64,000 nt of DNA from Dichetophora obliterata (Eukaryota > Arthropoda > Insecta > Diptera > Sciomyzidae): assembly GCA_963920525.1 (NCBI GenBank), contig OY986437.1:110476715-110540714 (forward strand), given 5' to 3'. The notes beneath the pieces were generated by a model. It saw only the letters and a program-made list of their open reading frames with translations. It was not told the origin of the DNA and did no database searches. The position numbers were made by a program, and so were the translations under genes. This document shows, piece after piece, positions 11,174 through 22,804 of the stretch (positions within the stretch are counted from its first letter, which is position 1; each line of letters starts with the position of its first letter).

Positions 11174-12885
11174 CATAGTTCAATAAATATTGGAGCAAAT
11201 TGTGGTAAAGTGACAACACTGATGAGAACACATTTGAACAAAGAAATGTTATACTTAACTCAATTCTGCTGACGCATCTGTGTATGAACAGTTTCGCTTG
11301 AACTCAAACTAAACGCTCTGTGTAGACAAAGCATAACGTATTTCTGCGAAGAAAGCCTAAAAGTATGCTCTTGATTAGAAATTTGCAAATTCGAATGTTT
11401 ATTCTTGTTATGCGCAAATTGCCGCCGCCAATCATTATTATGAATGAATTTCAATTTATTTTATTTTATAGCCAATTTATGTTTGTTAACCTGTTTTAAA
11501 CTAGAGTCAACGTAGATTTATAGCCCTCTAAAAAAATTAGATCCATTAAGAGTACGACGACCGCAAAGCAAAGTGTTGTAGGCGGTAAGCATATTATTAA
11601 GCATGCGCACAGCGAAAATTAAAATTATTTTTTTCCCTCCAAAAAATTTGAAAATATTTTGTTTAAGCACGTGACTAGAAATCCAAAGTGTCGAAAACTG
11701 CCTTCTACTCGTTAGCAAGCAAAGATGTTTATTGTAGACAAACGTCTGTCTAAAAAGTATTCAAATAAATTCCGCTTGAGATGGATCCGGTGCATCAGGT
11801 GAAATACCTTTAACCCTAGAGAGGTAATCTACGCCGATTCAACGTAGATTGCGTACATGTTTTAAATTTTTGTCATTTCTATCTCTTCATACTGCTTTCC
11901 CTTTTCACACAGTTTTAGTCGCTTAAGTGCTCTCAAATGTGCTGCAATGTGTTAACGTTTTGCTTAGCTTGGCGCAGAGCAATTGTTTTTTTATGACAAA
12001 ACTAAAAACACACTAAGTAGCTGCGAAGTAGATTACCTTTTAAGTGACTTTTTCTGTTTTGGTGCTAATGGTGTTTTGTTATATTTTATTACTTTACACT
12101 GCGTTTTAGAGCGTCAAAATGTCTGACAGAGAGGATTATCAAATGCTCCAATCCATTTTCAGCTACTTGCATCAGTACATGCATTTTTGCTTCAGTGACT
12201 TTAGAATTTTCTCCAGGTGAGCGCGACAGTAATATAACTTGGCAATGTAGGGTTATGTTAGTATGGACCTTTGACAATATACATTATTTTTCGTTTGAAT
12301 CGTTAGGATCGTTTACTTGGATTTTACGCCCATGGTGCGTCCCAATTTTTCCATTTATCCAAAACAGCTTTAAGACAGCTTTCGCTAAAATTACACTCGC
12401 CTTTATTTGCTGCAAACCAGCATCCCATATTGTCTTATACTAAGGCAGTTAAATTGTAAAAGCAGCAGAAGCTTCTCTGAATTCCAGCTCTTATTATATG
12501 TGAAAAAGCAGCACATACGTCAAATTAATGTAAGCCCTGTTGAAAATAAGAGTAAGACTGCATGATTTACAACAGTCATGTTTAAAAAATTTTAATTTCA
12601 ACTTCCTACTGTCTAAAATTAAGGCTGCATAAACTTAATATAAAGACGACGATGAAATTAAGGCTATTGATGATTTTAAGGCAGTGTTTAAAATAAGACT
12701 TAGTTTTTACAGTGTATTATAAGTTTTAAATTTTTTGTTAAAATAAATTCAGAGCCCGTTTGGTGTTTTAAAATGGGCAGGTACTGCTGTGAAGGTATGT
12801 GATGCAGCTAGTGGGGCAAAAATACATCAGGTCGCCCAGCCCTTTCCTGTGGAGGTAAATTTTGCCAGATAAAGTTTAGGGTCAT
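11174..12885. other. Non-coding stretch
   Basis: No coding region with family resemblance and no clear paired termini were seen. Short echoes such as CAACGTAGATT at about 11509 and 11840 occur. Nothing else is supported. Confidence 0.4.
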
Positions 12886-12893
12886 ATATAGAC

Positions 12894-14741
12894 CAGAGAA
12901 CTGCACAAGCCTACTTGAAGTTCAAGCTTTTTCAAGTACTTAAATTCAAGCACGTATCCAAGCTTGAAAAAGCAAGCTATAGCCAGCTTGCAAAAATACC
13001 AAACAGATACAAGCCATATTCATGCTTGCTCGTTGGCTTGGCTTGTTTCGGCTTACTTTGTCGGGTGGAAAGTTGAAAAGCTCAAAACGATCGGCAAAAG
13101 CTTGTAAGCTCGCAAGTATCCAAATTATTGAATTAAAGCAAGTATCCAAAAATTCAATGAGCTTCTTTAGAGAGAGCTTAAGCGTAATAGGACTTTTAAG
13201 GATTCTGTGGACTCCGTGGTGTGAAGTTTTAGGATAAATGATTTCGAAGATGCTGTCAAACTTTAAAATTTAAGATGGAGGATAGAGTTGCCACCTAGAT
13301 TTTTTTTATTTTTGCGAATTCTTGTAATTTTGATATTCTGACAACGGATTTGATTTCGAATATATTGTCACAGTTTTAAAATTTAAGATGGAGGTTAGGG
13401 TTGCCACCTAAATTTTTACCACAGTATTGCCACCTAATAATATGTACTTTTAAAAGTTTTAAACATCATTTATCAGTGTTAAGGGGCCGCTGATTTCGAA
13501 TCTAAGGTCAGAATTTTCAAATTCAAGATGGTGGATAGGGTTGCCGCCTTTATTTTTTTTAGTTTTATGAATTCGGGGCTGGCAAAAAAAAAATGGTACA
13601 CCAAAAATGGGTCGCTGAGTCCGAATCCGTCGTCAGAATTTCAAAATTATAAAATTTTGAAATAATAGGGTTGCCACCTAATAATATATCTTTTCAACAG
13701 TTTTAAACATCATTTATCAGTGTTAAGGGGTCGCTGATTTCGAATCTAAGGTCAGAATTTTCAAATTCAAGATGGTGGATAGGGTTGCCACCTTTAATTT
13801 TTGTAGTTTTATGAATTCGGGGCTGGCAAAAAAAAAAGGTATACCAAAAATGGGTCGCTGAATCCGAATCCGTCGTCAGAATTTCAAAATTATAAAATCT
13901 AACCTCTAACACTGATAAATGATGTTTAAAACTGTTGAAAAGATATATTATTAGGTGGCAACCCTATTATTTCAAAATTTTATAATTTTGAAATTCTGAC
14001 GACGGATTCGGACTCAGCGACCCATTTTTGGTGTACCATTTTTTTTTTTGCCAGCCCCGAATTCATAAAACTAAAAAAAATAAAGGCGGCAACCCTATCC
14101 ACCATCTTGAATTTGAAAATTCTGACCTTAGATTCGAAATCAGCGGCCCCTTAACACTGATAAATGATGTTTAAAACTTTTAAAAGTACATATTATTAGG
14201 TGGCAATACTGTGGTAAAAATTTAGGTGGCAACCCTAACCTCCATCTTAAATTTTAAAACTGTGACAATATATTCGAAATCAAATCCGTTGTCAGAATAT
14301 CAAAATTACAAGAATTCGCAAAAATAAAAAAAAATCTAGGTGGCAACTCTATCCGCCATCTTAAATTTTAAAGTTTGACAGCATCTTCGAAATCATTTAT
14401 CCTAAAACTTCACACCACGGAGTCCACAGAATCCTTAAAAGTCCTATTACGCTTAAGCTCTCTCTAAAGAAGCTCATTGAATTTTTGGATACTTGCTTTA
14501 ATTCAATAATTTGGATACTTGCGAGGCTTACAAGCTTTTGCCGAAGGGCATCAAGCTTTCCATTGCTTGAAACTTCGTGCCGTTCGCTTGTAAGCTAGAA
14601 TAGGTGCAAGCTGTGCGTGGGCTTATTTATATTCAATTACAAGCTTTGCTTGATTCAAAATTATCAAGCTCAAGCTAGCTTGAACTTGTATTTTAAGCAA
14701 GCGCTTGAAATAGACTTCAAGCAGGCTTGTGCAGTTCTCTG
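12894..14741. mobile_element. hobo-ended foldback hAT element
   Basis: The ends are CAGAGAACTGCACAAGCC and its complement, flanked by the 8 bp duplication ATATAGAC at 12886-12893 and 14742-14749. An 8 bp duplication is the hAT signature, and the outer 12 bp match the hobo terminal repeat as I know it. From about 13089 inward the element is two near-identical arms of more than 600 bp (13089-13700 and 13905-14536). The outer 185 bp on each side are diverged but crowded with CAAGC/GCTTG motifs. A unit of about 240 bp is tandemly repeated (13470-13715 and 13720-13910). There is no transposase, so it must be moved in trans. Confidence 0.9.
13470..13912. repeat. Tandem repeat of about 240 bp inside the hobo-ended foldback
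   Basis: Two adjacent copies share CAGTGTTAAGGGG(C/T)CGCTGATT, the GGATAGGGTTGCC phrase, AATTCGGGGCTGGC plus an A-run, and the ATGGGTCGCTGA phrase. The second copy forms the unpaired centre of the foldback. Confidence 0.75.
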
Positions 14742-14749
14742 ATATAGAC

Positions 14750-15625
14750 TCTGGACGAAGTTTCATCGATTTTGGCCCGGTAAATAAGAAGCCGCCGAAA
14801 ATGGGTTAATTTAAACAGTTTTAGCAGAGTGCGACAATTATGATTTTAAAAAGCTGAGTGAGAAAGAGTCTGCTTAACTCTCCGAGCGAACACAAAAGAG
14901 AGCATTCCTAAAGTGATTAATGATAATGACACTGCAAGTGTCCAAACAGACAAAAAATGAAAAAATGGTTACAAGACAAGTTAGTGTTAGGGCGGAGACC
15001 GGTAACCAAAACTGTCAAAACAAAGTTCACAGCTCATACAAAATATGCAACCGATGAGAATACGATAAGAAATCAACAATAGGCAAAGTATAAACAAAGT
15101 TAAGAAGTCAAAGTTTTAAAAAAAATAATTTAATCACTTATGGACATTGATCTAGAGCGCGGCTCCAGTTTATTCACAAAACAAAAACAAAAATCAAACT
15201 AGCTCGATTCCTGATCTTGCTGCCAAGTTTCAAGCATTTCTTATCAAAACGAACATGGTTGGCAAATCTAAATAACTGTTCATTTTCGTATTTTGAAGTT
15301 TCATCGCTCAATGGGCGTTTTGGTATTGCTGTTTTATTTTGTTATTGTTCTTCAAACAGCTGTTTCAAGACTGGTTTTTTCTGGTGCCAAATAGATATAA
15401 AGTTGAACTAAAGTTGTTCCACTGAGATTTGATCTGATCTAGTGCCACGGGAATGCAGCTAAGTTTTATTTTTTTTACCCCTTCTTTATTCAAAAATAGC
15501 AAAATGGCTAATTTTGACAGTTCTGGTCACTAAGAAAGAGAGCACATTCAGCCGTAACATTACCTTGTCTAGTTATACCATGAGTTTGTCCTCATACAAA
15601 ACGACGACTAACAAAGACTGCATGT
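14750..15625. other. Non-coding stretch
   Basis: Nothing recognisable was found. The short open frames here do not resemble known families. Confidence 0.4.
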
Positions 15626-16404
15626 TCGCCATAGGGAACATACGCCACCCCTACTTTTTTTCCAAAATTGGCAACACTTTCAAATCGAAACAAGCATCTA
15701 TGCAAATATCGATAAAGTTACATCCTTATGAAAATGACATTTCAACTCCGTAAATGATCGCGACAAAGAGTGTTTTTATATTTTTTGGTGTGCTGCAGAA
15801 AAATTTTTATGTAAGTTCATTCGTTTTTAATAATTTAAGTGCTTGTGTTCGGAAATTGAAAATTCGCGAGATTGTAACGGTAATTTTAGTGAATACAATC
15901 ACATATAGTTTCAATAAGTTTTATAGAAAGAATTAAAAAAATTAGTGACTACACATGAGTGACTGCTCATGGGGCACATACGCTGAAGTGCATATGGGGC
16001 AGGTGCACCGGCGTATGGACCCCTTGGGGTAGTGTCGTTAGAAATTTATCTAGAAATAAATGGAAAGCCTATTAACAATAAAAATAACATTTCAGAAATT
16101 TAATGGTAAAAATGGTTCGTAACTATAAACCCAAATCAGACCTCTCCAAAATTGATGAAAATTTTGTGAAACTCAAAATATTCATCAAAATACACTTCTC
16201 AACAAATTTTTTCGAAGGATCAGAAAAAAGATATATCGCAATACTTTAAGACTTGTTCTAATCTACATCACGGATTCACTTATAACATGGCAAGGAAGTT
16301 TGCCTTTGAATACTCCACATTAAATAACATTAAAATACCTGATAAATGGATTGAAAATCAGACAACCGGAATTGATTGGGTGCAAGGCTTTATGAAGCGT
16401 AATA

Positions 16405-18071
16405 CACTTAGCGAAGCAGCTATATGTGCCTAACAAAATTCTGGAATTTACTTTCGTACACCAGTGTAGACTTGGTTAACGATAAAAACTGAGTATGAAA
16501 AAAAATGTGTTGTTGTTCCATGATTTGTTGTAATAAGACTTGTTTGAATTTTATTCTCATATTATACCGTTATCTTCAAATATTGCACTAAGTCTTTTTC
16601 GCGCTATAAGAAATTATTATATGTGCATTAGTTGTTAATAACTACTTAAAGAGTGCAGTTCGTTACGACTATCATTTAAAAAAAAAAATAAAAATAATTT
16701 ATAATAAATAAAGAAGAGCAGAGGTAAAATAAGAAAAAATTTGTTGTTTATTTCTTATATTTTTACTGATTTTGATATTTTTAAAGATAAGAATGCCTCG
16801 AGGAACGTCATTTTCAGAAATTGAACAAGTTCGTATTAAATCCTATAAAGAGGCTGGTATGGGAGTAATGGAGATAGCTGCTAAATTAAAGCGGCATAGA
16901 AATTCCATCGGAAACTTTTTAAAAAACCCAGAGAGTTACCATACAACGAAGAGACTGGGTCCGAAATCAAAAGTAAGTAAGAGAGGAAAAAGAGAAATTA
17001 AACGCATTGCGATTACGCAAAACATAAGCGCCAAGCAAATAGTTCAACAACTCTCACTTAATATAACTCCAAGAAGAGTACAACAAATTTTAAGTGAAGA
17101 CACTAACATAAAATATCAAAAAAAGGTCGTCAAACCTATGCTACTGAAACGGCATAAGTGCGCAAGATTGAAGTTTGCAGAAAAATTCAAATTTTGGGAA
17201 GAAGAGTGGCAAAACATTATATTTAGTGATGAGAAGAAATTCAATTTCGATGGCCCTGATGGCAGTCAAAAGTTTTGGCAAGACGTAAGGAAGCCACGTC
17301 AAACATGCTTTGGAAGAAACTTTCAAGGAGGTTCGCTAATGACTTGGGCCGCATTTGGCTATAAAGGCAAGTCTGAAATGTGTTTTGTTTCAAACAAAAT
17401 GAATGCTGAGTGCTATGTTGAGTTACTGGACAGTGAATTAATAAATTTTGCTGATGATTTGTATGATGATAATTGGTCATTTCAGCAGGATAATGCATCT
17501 ATTCACTCCGCAAAGAAAACGAAAGATTTTCTAACATCTCGATCAATACCATTATTGGAGTGGCCTGCTCTCAGCCCGGACTTAAATCCGATGGAAAATC
17601 TTTGGGATATTTTGTCGAAAAACGTATATAAAAATGGAAGACAATTTTTTAGTCTTAAAGAGCTAAAAAACGCAATAAAGGAAGAGTGGCATAAAATTGA
17701 CAATATTACCCTACAAAACCTGGTCAGATCTATGCCTGGTCGCATTTGTCAGGTCATCATAAATAAGGGTGGTAATACAAATTACTAAATAAATAAAAAT
17801 ATTTCAAAAATTAAATTCATGTTGTTTTTATTTTTCTAAAATAGAAAAAGATCGTATGTGCACATATAGCCATTTCATTCATTTAGCAAGAGACTATGTA
17901 AATTATTTGTAGGAAACGGTTAAATATGAGAGTAAACTTTAAGAAAGTGTTATAACAATAAATCCTTATACAACAACAAATTTTCCTGTATACTCAGATT
18001 TTATTGTAACTTTACTCTACTTCAGTGTAGTACAATAGTTTGGGAGGCACATATAGCTACTTCGGTGAGTG
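16405..18071 (+). mobile_element. Tc1/Tc3-like transposon with intact transposase
   Basis: The ends CACTTAGCGAAGCAGC and GCTACTTCGGTGAGTG are imperfect inverted repeats extending at least 25 bp through TATATGTGCC. TA flanks them at 16403-16404 and 18072-18073. A second TGTGCACATATAGC motif lies inside the right end at about 17856-17872, with a TATATGTGCA echo near 16618 on the left. This resembles the paired transposase-binding sites of Tc3-type ends. Removing the element and one TA restores the reading frame of the pogo-like host, so the boundaries are firm. Confidence 0.9.
16793..17788 (+). CDS. Tc1/Tc3-like transposase (DD34E), intact
   Basis: This 331-residue protein (338 from an earlier ATG at 16772) cuts and pastes the surrounding element. 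I prefer the MPRGTSF start because pogo, Tc1 and Tc3 proteins usually begin that way; the earlier in-frame ATG adds only seven residues. The N-terminal 110 residues hold two helix-turn-helix segments (EIEQVRIKSYKEAGMGVMEI and IAITQNISAKQIVQQLSLNI). Catalytic residues, counted from 16772, are Asp153 (FSDEKKF), Asp240 (QQDNASIHS) and Glu275 (PDLNPMENLWD), with 34 residues between the last two. There is no stop or frameshift and the length is normal for the family. It is one of only two coding regions in the window that look functional. Confidence 0.9.
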   Translation: MPRGTSFSEIEQVRIKSYKEAGMGVMEIAAKLKRHRNSIGNFLKNPESYHTTKRLGPKSKVSKRGKREIKRIAITQNISAKQIVQQLSLNITPRRVQQILSEDTNIKYQKKVVKPMLLKRHKCARLKFAEKFKFWEEEWQNIIFSDEKKFNFDGPDGSQKFWQDVRKPRQTCFGRNFQGGSLMTWAAFGYKGKSEMCFVSNKMNAECYVELLDSELINFADDLYDDNWSFQQDNASIHSAKKTKDFLTSRSIPLLEWPALSPDLNPMENLWDILSKNVYKNGRQFFSLKELKNAIKEEWHKIDNITLQNLVRSMPGRICQVIINKGGNTNY

Positions 18072-18255
18072 TAGAAATTTAAGTTTGACGAAACCCGAAA
18101 GCACAAGTCTAGCTCGCGCAACTGCTTTTTCTAAGAGTGGAGTTATGGAATTTTTCTATAATTTAAGAACTTTGTATGAACGGTTTTCATTCTCACTGTC
18201 TGACATATTTAATAAAGATGAAAATGGCATTACCACCGTGCTTCCTTCGCCCAAG

Positions 18256-18358
18256 GTTATTTGTTATTTCATAACGATAAAAAAAAATACTGTGTTTTGT
18301 CACATTAATATTTATAACCATTTTTTTAATAAATTTTTAATATATTTTTAATTTAAGG
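18256..18358 (+). other. Probable intron in the pogo-like transposase
   Basis: The segment begins GTTATTTG after SPK and ends TTTAATTTAAG. Splicing joins ...TVLPSPK to VIATKEK, which matches how the family normally continues. The interior is A/T-rich, as small fly introns are. Confidence 0.45.
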
Positions 18359-19919
18359 TTATTGCAACTAAAGAAAAACAACTGTTTCACTGTTTCAGCA
18401 GGAAGAGGATCGTTGGTGACAATGGTAGGAATCATTAATGCTGCTGGAAATTCGCTCCCACCAATATACGTTTTTCCAAGAATCAATTTCCGAGAACTCT
18501 TTTCGAACGGAGGGCCTAATGGTTGCCTGGGAATTTGTAACAAAAGTGGATGGATTACGGCTGATAGATTCATTGAAGTTTTGCATCATATAAAGATCAA
18601 TGTCCGTTGTTCCAAAGAACGTCTAATCTTGCTTATAGCAGATAATCATATTTCGCATTGTAGTATAGAAGCGATTATATTCTGCAGAGAAAATGGCATT
18701 CACATGGTTACCATTCCACCTCACACTTCACACAAGCTGCAGTCGTTGGATGTTACGGTCTTTGGACCATTCAAGAAATACTTGTCTACTTCTTTCCATA
18801 AATTCCTCGTTTCCAATCCTGGAAGAGCCACATTTATGGTATCCCATTTTTATCCAACACCCCTTTTCATAAGTCATTTAATTCAGAAAACATTACAAAA
18901 GGTTAGGCAATTACCGAAATAAGCCCACCCAACAGGAAAGTTTTTGCTGAAACAGACTACGTTGAAGTAATGGAGGAGCATGTAGTTGGTGATAGCGGAG
19001 ATGCACCCGATACTTCAGAAGGCAATATTCAGAAAATTTCTATCCCGACTAATCCTGAAGATACAAATAACACCACATCAACATACATTACTCCGAAGCA
19101 GGTTCGTCCATTACCAGTCATAAGGAAACTATCAACTTCAAATAAGAGGAAAGGAAAGTCTAAAATATCTAAACCAGCGAAACAAATTAAGCCGCAAACA
19201 GCCGAATCAAAAAAAAACTATGAAACGGCCGCCAATCAGTAAAAAAAAGAAGCGCACGAGGAAAAAGAAGGAACGATTCCACTTCATCAGACGAATCATC
19301 AGTGACTAACATCAGTTTCGCTGATTCCGATAAGTCGGTTGGAAAGTTCATGGAGTGCGACAGTGTTTTGGAAGATGAAAATGACGGAAAAGGGTTGGAA
19401 AGCTATCAAAATTGCGACGAAGAAGCACTAAAGGAAAATAGTTATGTTCTTGTGAGATTCGGATACAAGGTGGATATTTTTTTGTTGGTAGAATCATATC
19501 GGATTCCGGACAAACGTATAAAGTCGATTTTTTGAGTTGGGTTTTCTTCGAGCCTATATTAAAGGATTTCTCATATGTTTTGAAGAGTGATATAGTGCTA
19601 AGACTAAAGGATGCAATACATCCTCCAGGAACATCTCGGCAAGCGGCTAATTTTGTTTTCGAAATAAATTTTAAAAACTTTAATGTTAACTAACAAAATG
19701 TTAGTTAATGTTAACTAACAAAAACTTACATAAAACATAATTCTTTGTAAGTTTTTTTTTATCTTTAACGTTAAATTGATCTGAATGACACAGTATTTGT
19801 TTTATTTTCTTCATTTTCTTTTTGAATATATCTTATCTAAGACTTGTTATCTAACATTGCAGAATTTTTTTTTGTGGCGTATGTAACCCATGTTTGGGGC
19901 GGTTTCGCCAATTTGACTT

Positions 19920-20298
19920 TTTTTTAAAAAATCATATACAAAAGCAAACAGCAAAAAGATACTCATCCCCTAAAGACTAAAAAATATTAATTCACAAATG
20001 TAAGCTTCAGACTGAATAAGAATTTTTGAGAAAATGTTTTCCTAAATTTTTGTACCCTACCATATAAAGACCAATTCAAATAAAACTCAACTAAATTATT
20101 TATTTTATGTATACATTTTTATTTTAGCACAAAAAATAAAGCTTAAGAGAAAAACATTGTTGGATTATTCACATCAAAAACAACATATCAAAAAAATCAG
20201 CTCACAAAAGTATTCGGAATTTATAATGAACAACAACATAAAATAATGAAAAAATAAATAAAATATTAATTTTAATAACGTGTGCAGTAACCTTTTAG
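19920..20298. other. AT-rich non-coding stretch
   Basis: No coding content or termini were found. Confidence 0.4.
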
Positions 20299-20475
20299 CT
20301 AAATGACTTCCTTAATCGGCAGAGCCAGCTTCCGAGTTCTTTCAGATGTAATTTTCGCAGATTCTTCTGTTATGACTCGTTTTAATTGTTCCAACTGAGG
20401 AGGTGTTCCCAAAATACTCGGCGTATTGTAAAGGATCCAAAATCGAATTTTAAAATCTGAATATACTGCTGATGG
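20299..20475 (-). pseudogene. Short transposase-like C-terminal remnant
   Basis: The minus strand is open for about 58 codons, ending in a TAG at 20299-20301. It includes FKIRFWILYNTPSILGTPPQ and a charged stretch (EQLKRVITEESAKIT). The LEQLK..I.EE...IT pattern recalls the C-terminus of Tc1/mariner-type transposases, but no catalytic block is present. The call is tentative. Confidence 0.3.
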
Positions 20476-20679
20476 TTCATTTTATCAGTTACTAGCAAAT
20501 ACCCGCTGCTTTGCCTGCGATAAAAATACTAAATACCATGTACAAATTTTAAATCTAAACATGAAAGTATTTAGTTGTATTAAAACAAATTCAAAATATA
20601 AAAATTATTGTGTTCGTTTTGTTTAATTATGAAAAAATGGTATATATGTTAAGAAATTACTTTAATTTGAATAACTTGT

Positions 20680-21690
20680 TTTAACGGTAATTGTTATGAT
20701 GACATAAATTTACCTGGCTTTTTTTTTTTACTTTTGAAAAAGTTCTGCATAACAGCGTTGTAAAAAAATTTGGGTAAAAAATTTTTAAAATTTGTAATCA
20801 AAAATTTAATTTTTTACATATATTCTGAAAAAAAGTATATTCTTCTTAAATTGTTGTAGTTAATTGGCCTTCTTCAGTTATTAATTGTTGTTATTGGGCT
20901 TCGGTCAAACAACAATTCTTCTTCAATTTAAAAAAACCCGATATAATGACATCAAACTTTTGGCGATATCTTAAAAAACTGTAGACTTTCTCAATGCATA
21001 ACAATGCATTTTTGTATGGACAGTCGTTGATTAATAAAATTAACGGTAATTTTCCTTTCTTTTCGGAAATATTTTGTGCTGATATTAAATATGTTTTAAG
21101 AAAATCCGTTATTATAAAACTATAGATTTTTCTCAGTATAACTCATAAGCCTCAGAATGAGAAAAAAACGATTGAAATTTCATTTTTGACTTAACAAGCA
21201 AACATTTCCGCAATTTACAAATCGATTTTCATCCAGTTTTCTTTGTTTGAAAGTTCAATTAAGTAAATTGGGAAAATGAGAAAAGGTTTACCGTTACCTC
21301 AACAATGCAATGTTTTATATTGTTTTCAAAAACCTCTAAAATATCCAACTTGTACTAAACAATAGGCCAAGAGTTGCTTTTGTTGTACATATTTTTTTTT
21401 AATTTTAAAATTTTTTTTTTCATTTTCCTTATTTTTTCATATTACATAATTTACCTGCAAAAATTGTTCTATTTTGACACAAACAGTTTCTATCATTAAA
21501 AATCATGGGCCACCTACCCCCCGCCCCCTCTGATTTTTTGATGAAAACTAATTTGCTTAAAATGTTGTAATATTTTTTGCAATGTGTTACAGCAATGTGA
21601 AACTAATTCATGTGAAAAACATTTTCAAATATAGCTTAAAAAATAATGAGCTATTCCAAAGTTATATACATAAATCTATGTTTTAATCTA
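20680..21690 (+). repeat. AT-rich interspersed repeat, family A, copy 2
   Basis: This copy matches 2040-2880 in the same orientation across most of its length (GATGACATAAATTTACCTGG near the start; TCCAAAGTTATATACATAAA near the end). It is more diverged and somewhat longer than copy 1. Confidence 0.6.
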
Positions 21691-21889
21691 TTTCCTTATC
21701 TATATATTCATAGTTAACGTTACAGTTATAGTAGAATTTGTCCTGAACCAATTCAATGAAATTTTTATGTTCGTTTTGTGAATTTGTAAAAGTGTTAATT
21801 GACCTTTGAACAAAACACATGCTAGACGTTTCCGTTTGAAACATCAATGCATGACGATCAGAATTTTCTGATATATACAGCATTCTTAT

Positions 21890-22505
21890 TGATGTATAGT
21901 ATTGCCTGGCAGACGTAGTCCTGCCGCAGACCATCTTACTGCTATATACGATTTTCATGCTGTTCGAAAAAAAAAATTATATATTCGCCATTTTTAGTAC
22001 AGTTGCCGAAAGTAGCCGTATGAACTAAAATAACAAATTGTAGTCTAATACAACCAAAACCGTTCGAAGTATAACATTTTTGATTAATTCTGGGCGGTAA
22101 TGGGGGTGTGGCAAAAATTGTTCACTTAAACCATCACATGCTCGAAACAATAGAATGCCGGAATTTCAGCTCAATTGAGCTTAAACCTAGTGCGCTTTGC
22201 TTTACTCCAAGTTTATCCCCCGAAAAGTGGACTTAACTAAAGTGGGTCATGCCCATTTTTAGTAAAGTTAGCGAAAGTACAACGTAGATTACCAAATTCT
22301 CAGACCAAAATCGTCTGAAATATAGCATTTTTTGCAAAAAGTGGGCATGGAAAGTAGACGTGGCAAATCTAACATAGCATATTACGATAAAGTGTGAATA
22401 ACAAATCGTTTGATACCTATATCGTGTTAATCCGTTCAGTGGTTCTTGCGTGATTGTCAAACATCCGTGCAGTGTCACAACGCTTTTATATATTCGTATA
22501 GATAG
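21890..22505 (+). repeat. Retroposon-like non-coding repeat, family R, copy 2
   Basis: It shares with 7032-7915 the phrases CGTTTGATACCTATATCGT and GTTCAGTGGTTCTTGCGTG and a tail with ATAGATAGAC. Both copies are followed by GGCAAGGCTGCAAAACATAA, so the shared sequence extends to about 22590. Confidence 0.5.
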
Positions 22506-22652
22506 ACTAACACAATCTCAAGTGGGGAAAAGCTGGCTGGCAAGGCTGCAAAACATAATTAATGCTGATAACTAAATTCTGGCAACCCCTCAAGACATTA
22601 ACAAAGAAAATTAGTTAACACTGTATGAAAGCAAGAATCTCCCTAAAAGTAA

Positions 22653-22804
22653 AGCTGGATTCACTGATCACCTTCAGCATGTTTTGAAAGTTTTTTTCAT
22701 ATGAAGTTTTCGCTCAGAGAGAAAAATCTCTGCACGCTCTCAACTTTATTAACATTATTTTAAATCACACAAAAACATGCTGAAGGTTATCAGTGAATTC
22801 AGCT
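22653..22804. mobile_element. 152 bp MITE with TAA duplications
   Basis: The terminal repeats are about 33 bp, differ at only a few positions and begin AGCTGGATTCACTGATCACC; the right end lies at about 22770-22804. TAA is present at 22650-22652 and 22805-22807. A 3 bp TWA duplication is the PIF/Harbinger signature, so this is probably a Harbinger-type MITE. Confidence 0.75.

Larger units (their letters stand above)
16109..19535 (+). pseudogene. pogo-like transposase, interrupted and frameshifted
   Basis: The N-terminal part opens MVRNYKPKSDLSKIDENF at 16109, as in many pogo-like proteins. A CENP-B-type DNA-binding part follows (FAFEYSTLNNIKIPDKWIEN at about 16306-16365, then FMKRN at 16390-16404). 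Skipping 16405-18071 plus one TA, the frame runs on as RNLSLTKPESTSLARATAF from 18074. After a probable intron (about 18256-18358) and a frame change near 18375 come the DDE_1 core blocks: GSLVTMVGIINAAGN, GWITADRFIEVL, LLIADNHISH and PPHTSHKLQSLDV. Asp residues in IADNHISH and QSLDV fit the second and third catalytic positions. An acidic/basic C-terminal tail (18970-19535) is split by stops. It is non-functional. Confidence 0.75.
15630..19910 (+). mobile_element. Decayed pogo-like (DDE_1) element
   Basis: Coding remnants from about 16109 to 19535 belong to one pogo/Tigger/Jerky-type transposase. Possible termini are the inverted phrase CATACGCCAC at about 15643 and GTGGCGTATG at about 19874. 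A related CATGGGGCACATACGC phrase at about 15970 makes the left end ambiguous. The element was split by the Tc1-like insertion at 16405-18071. Boundaries are approximate. Confidence 0.55.
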
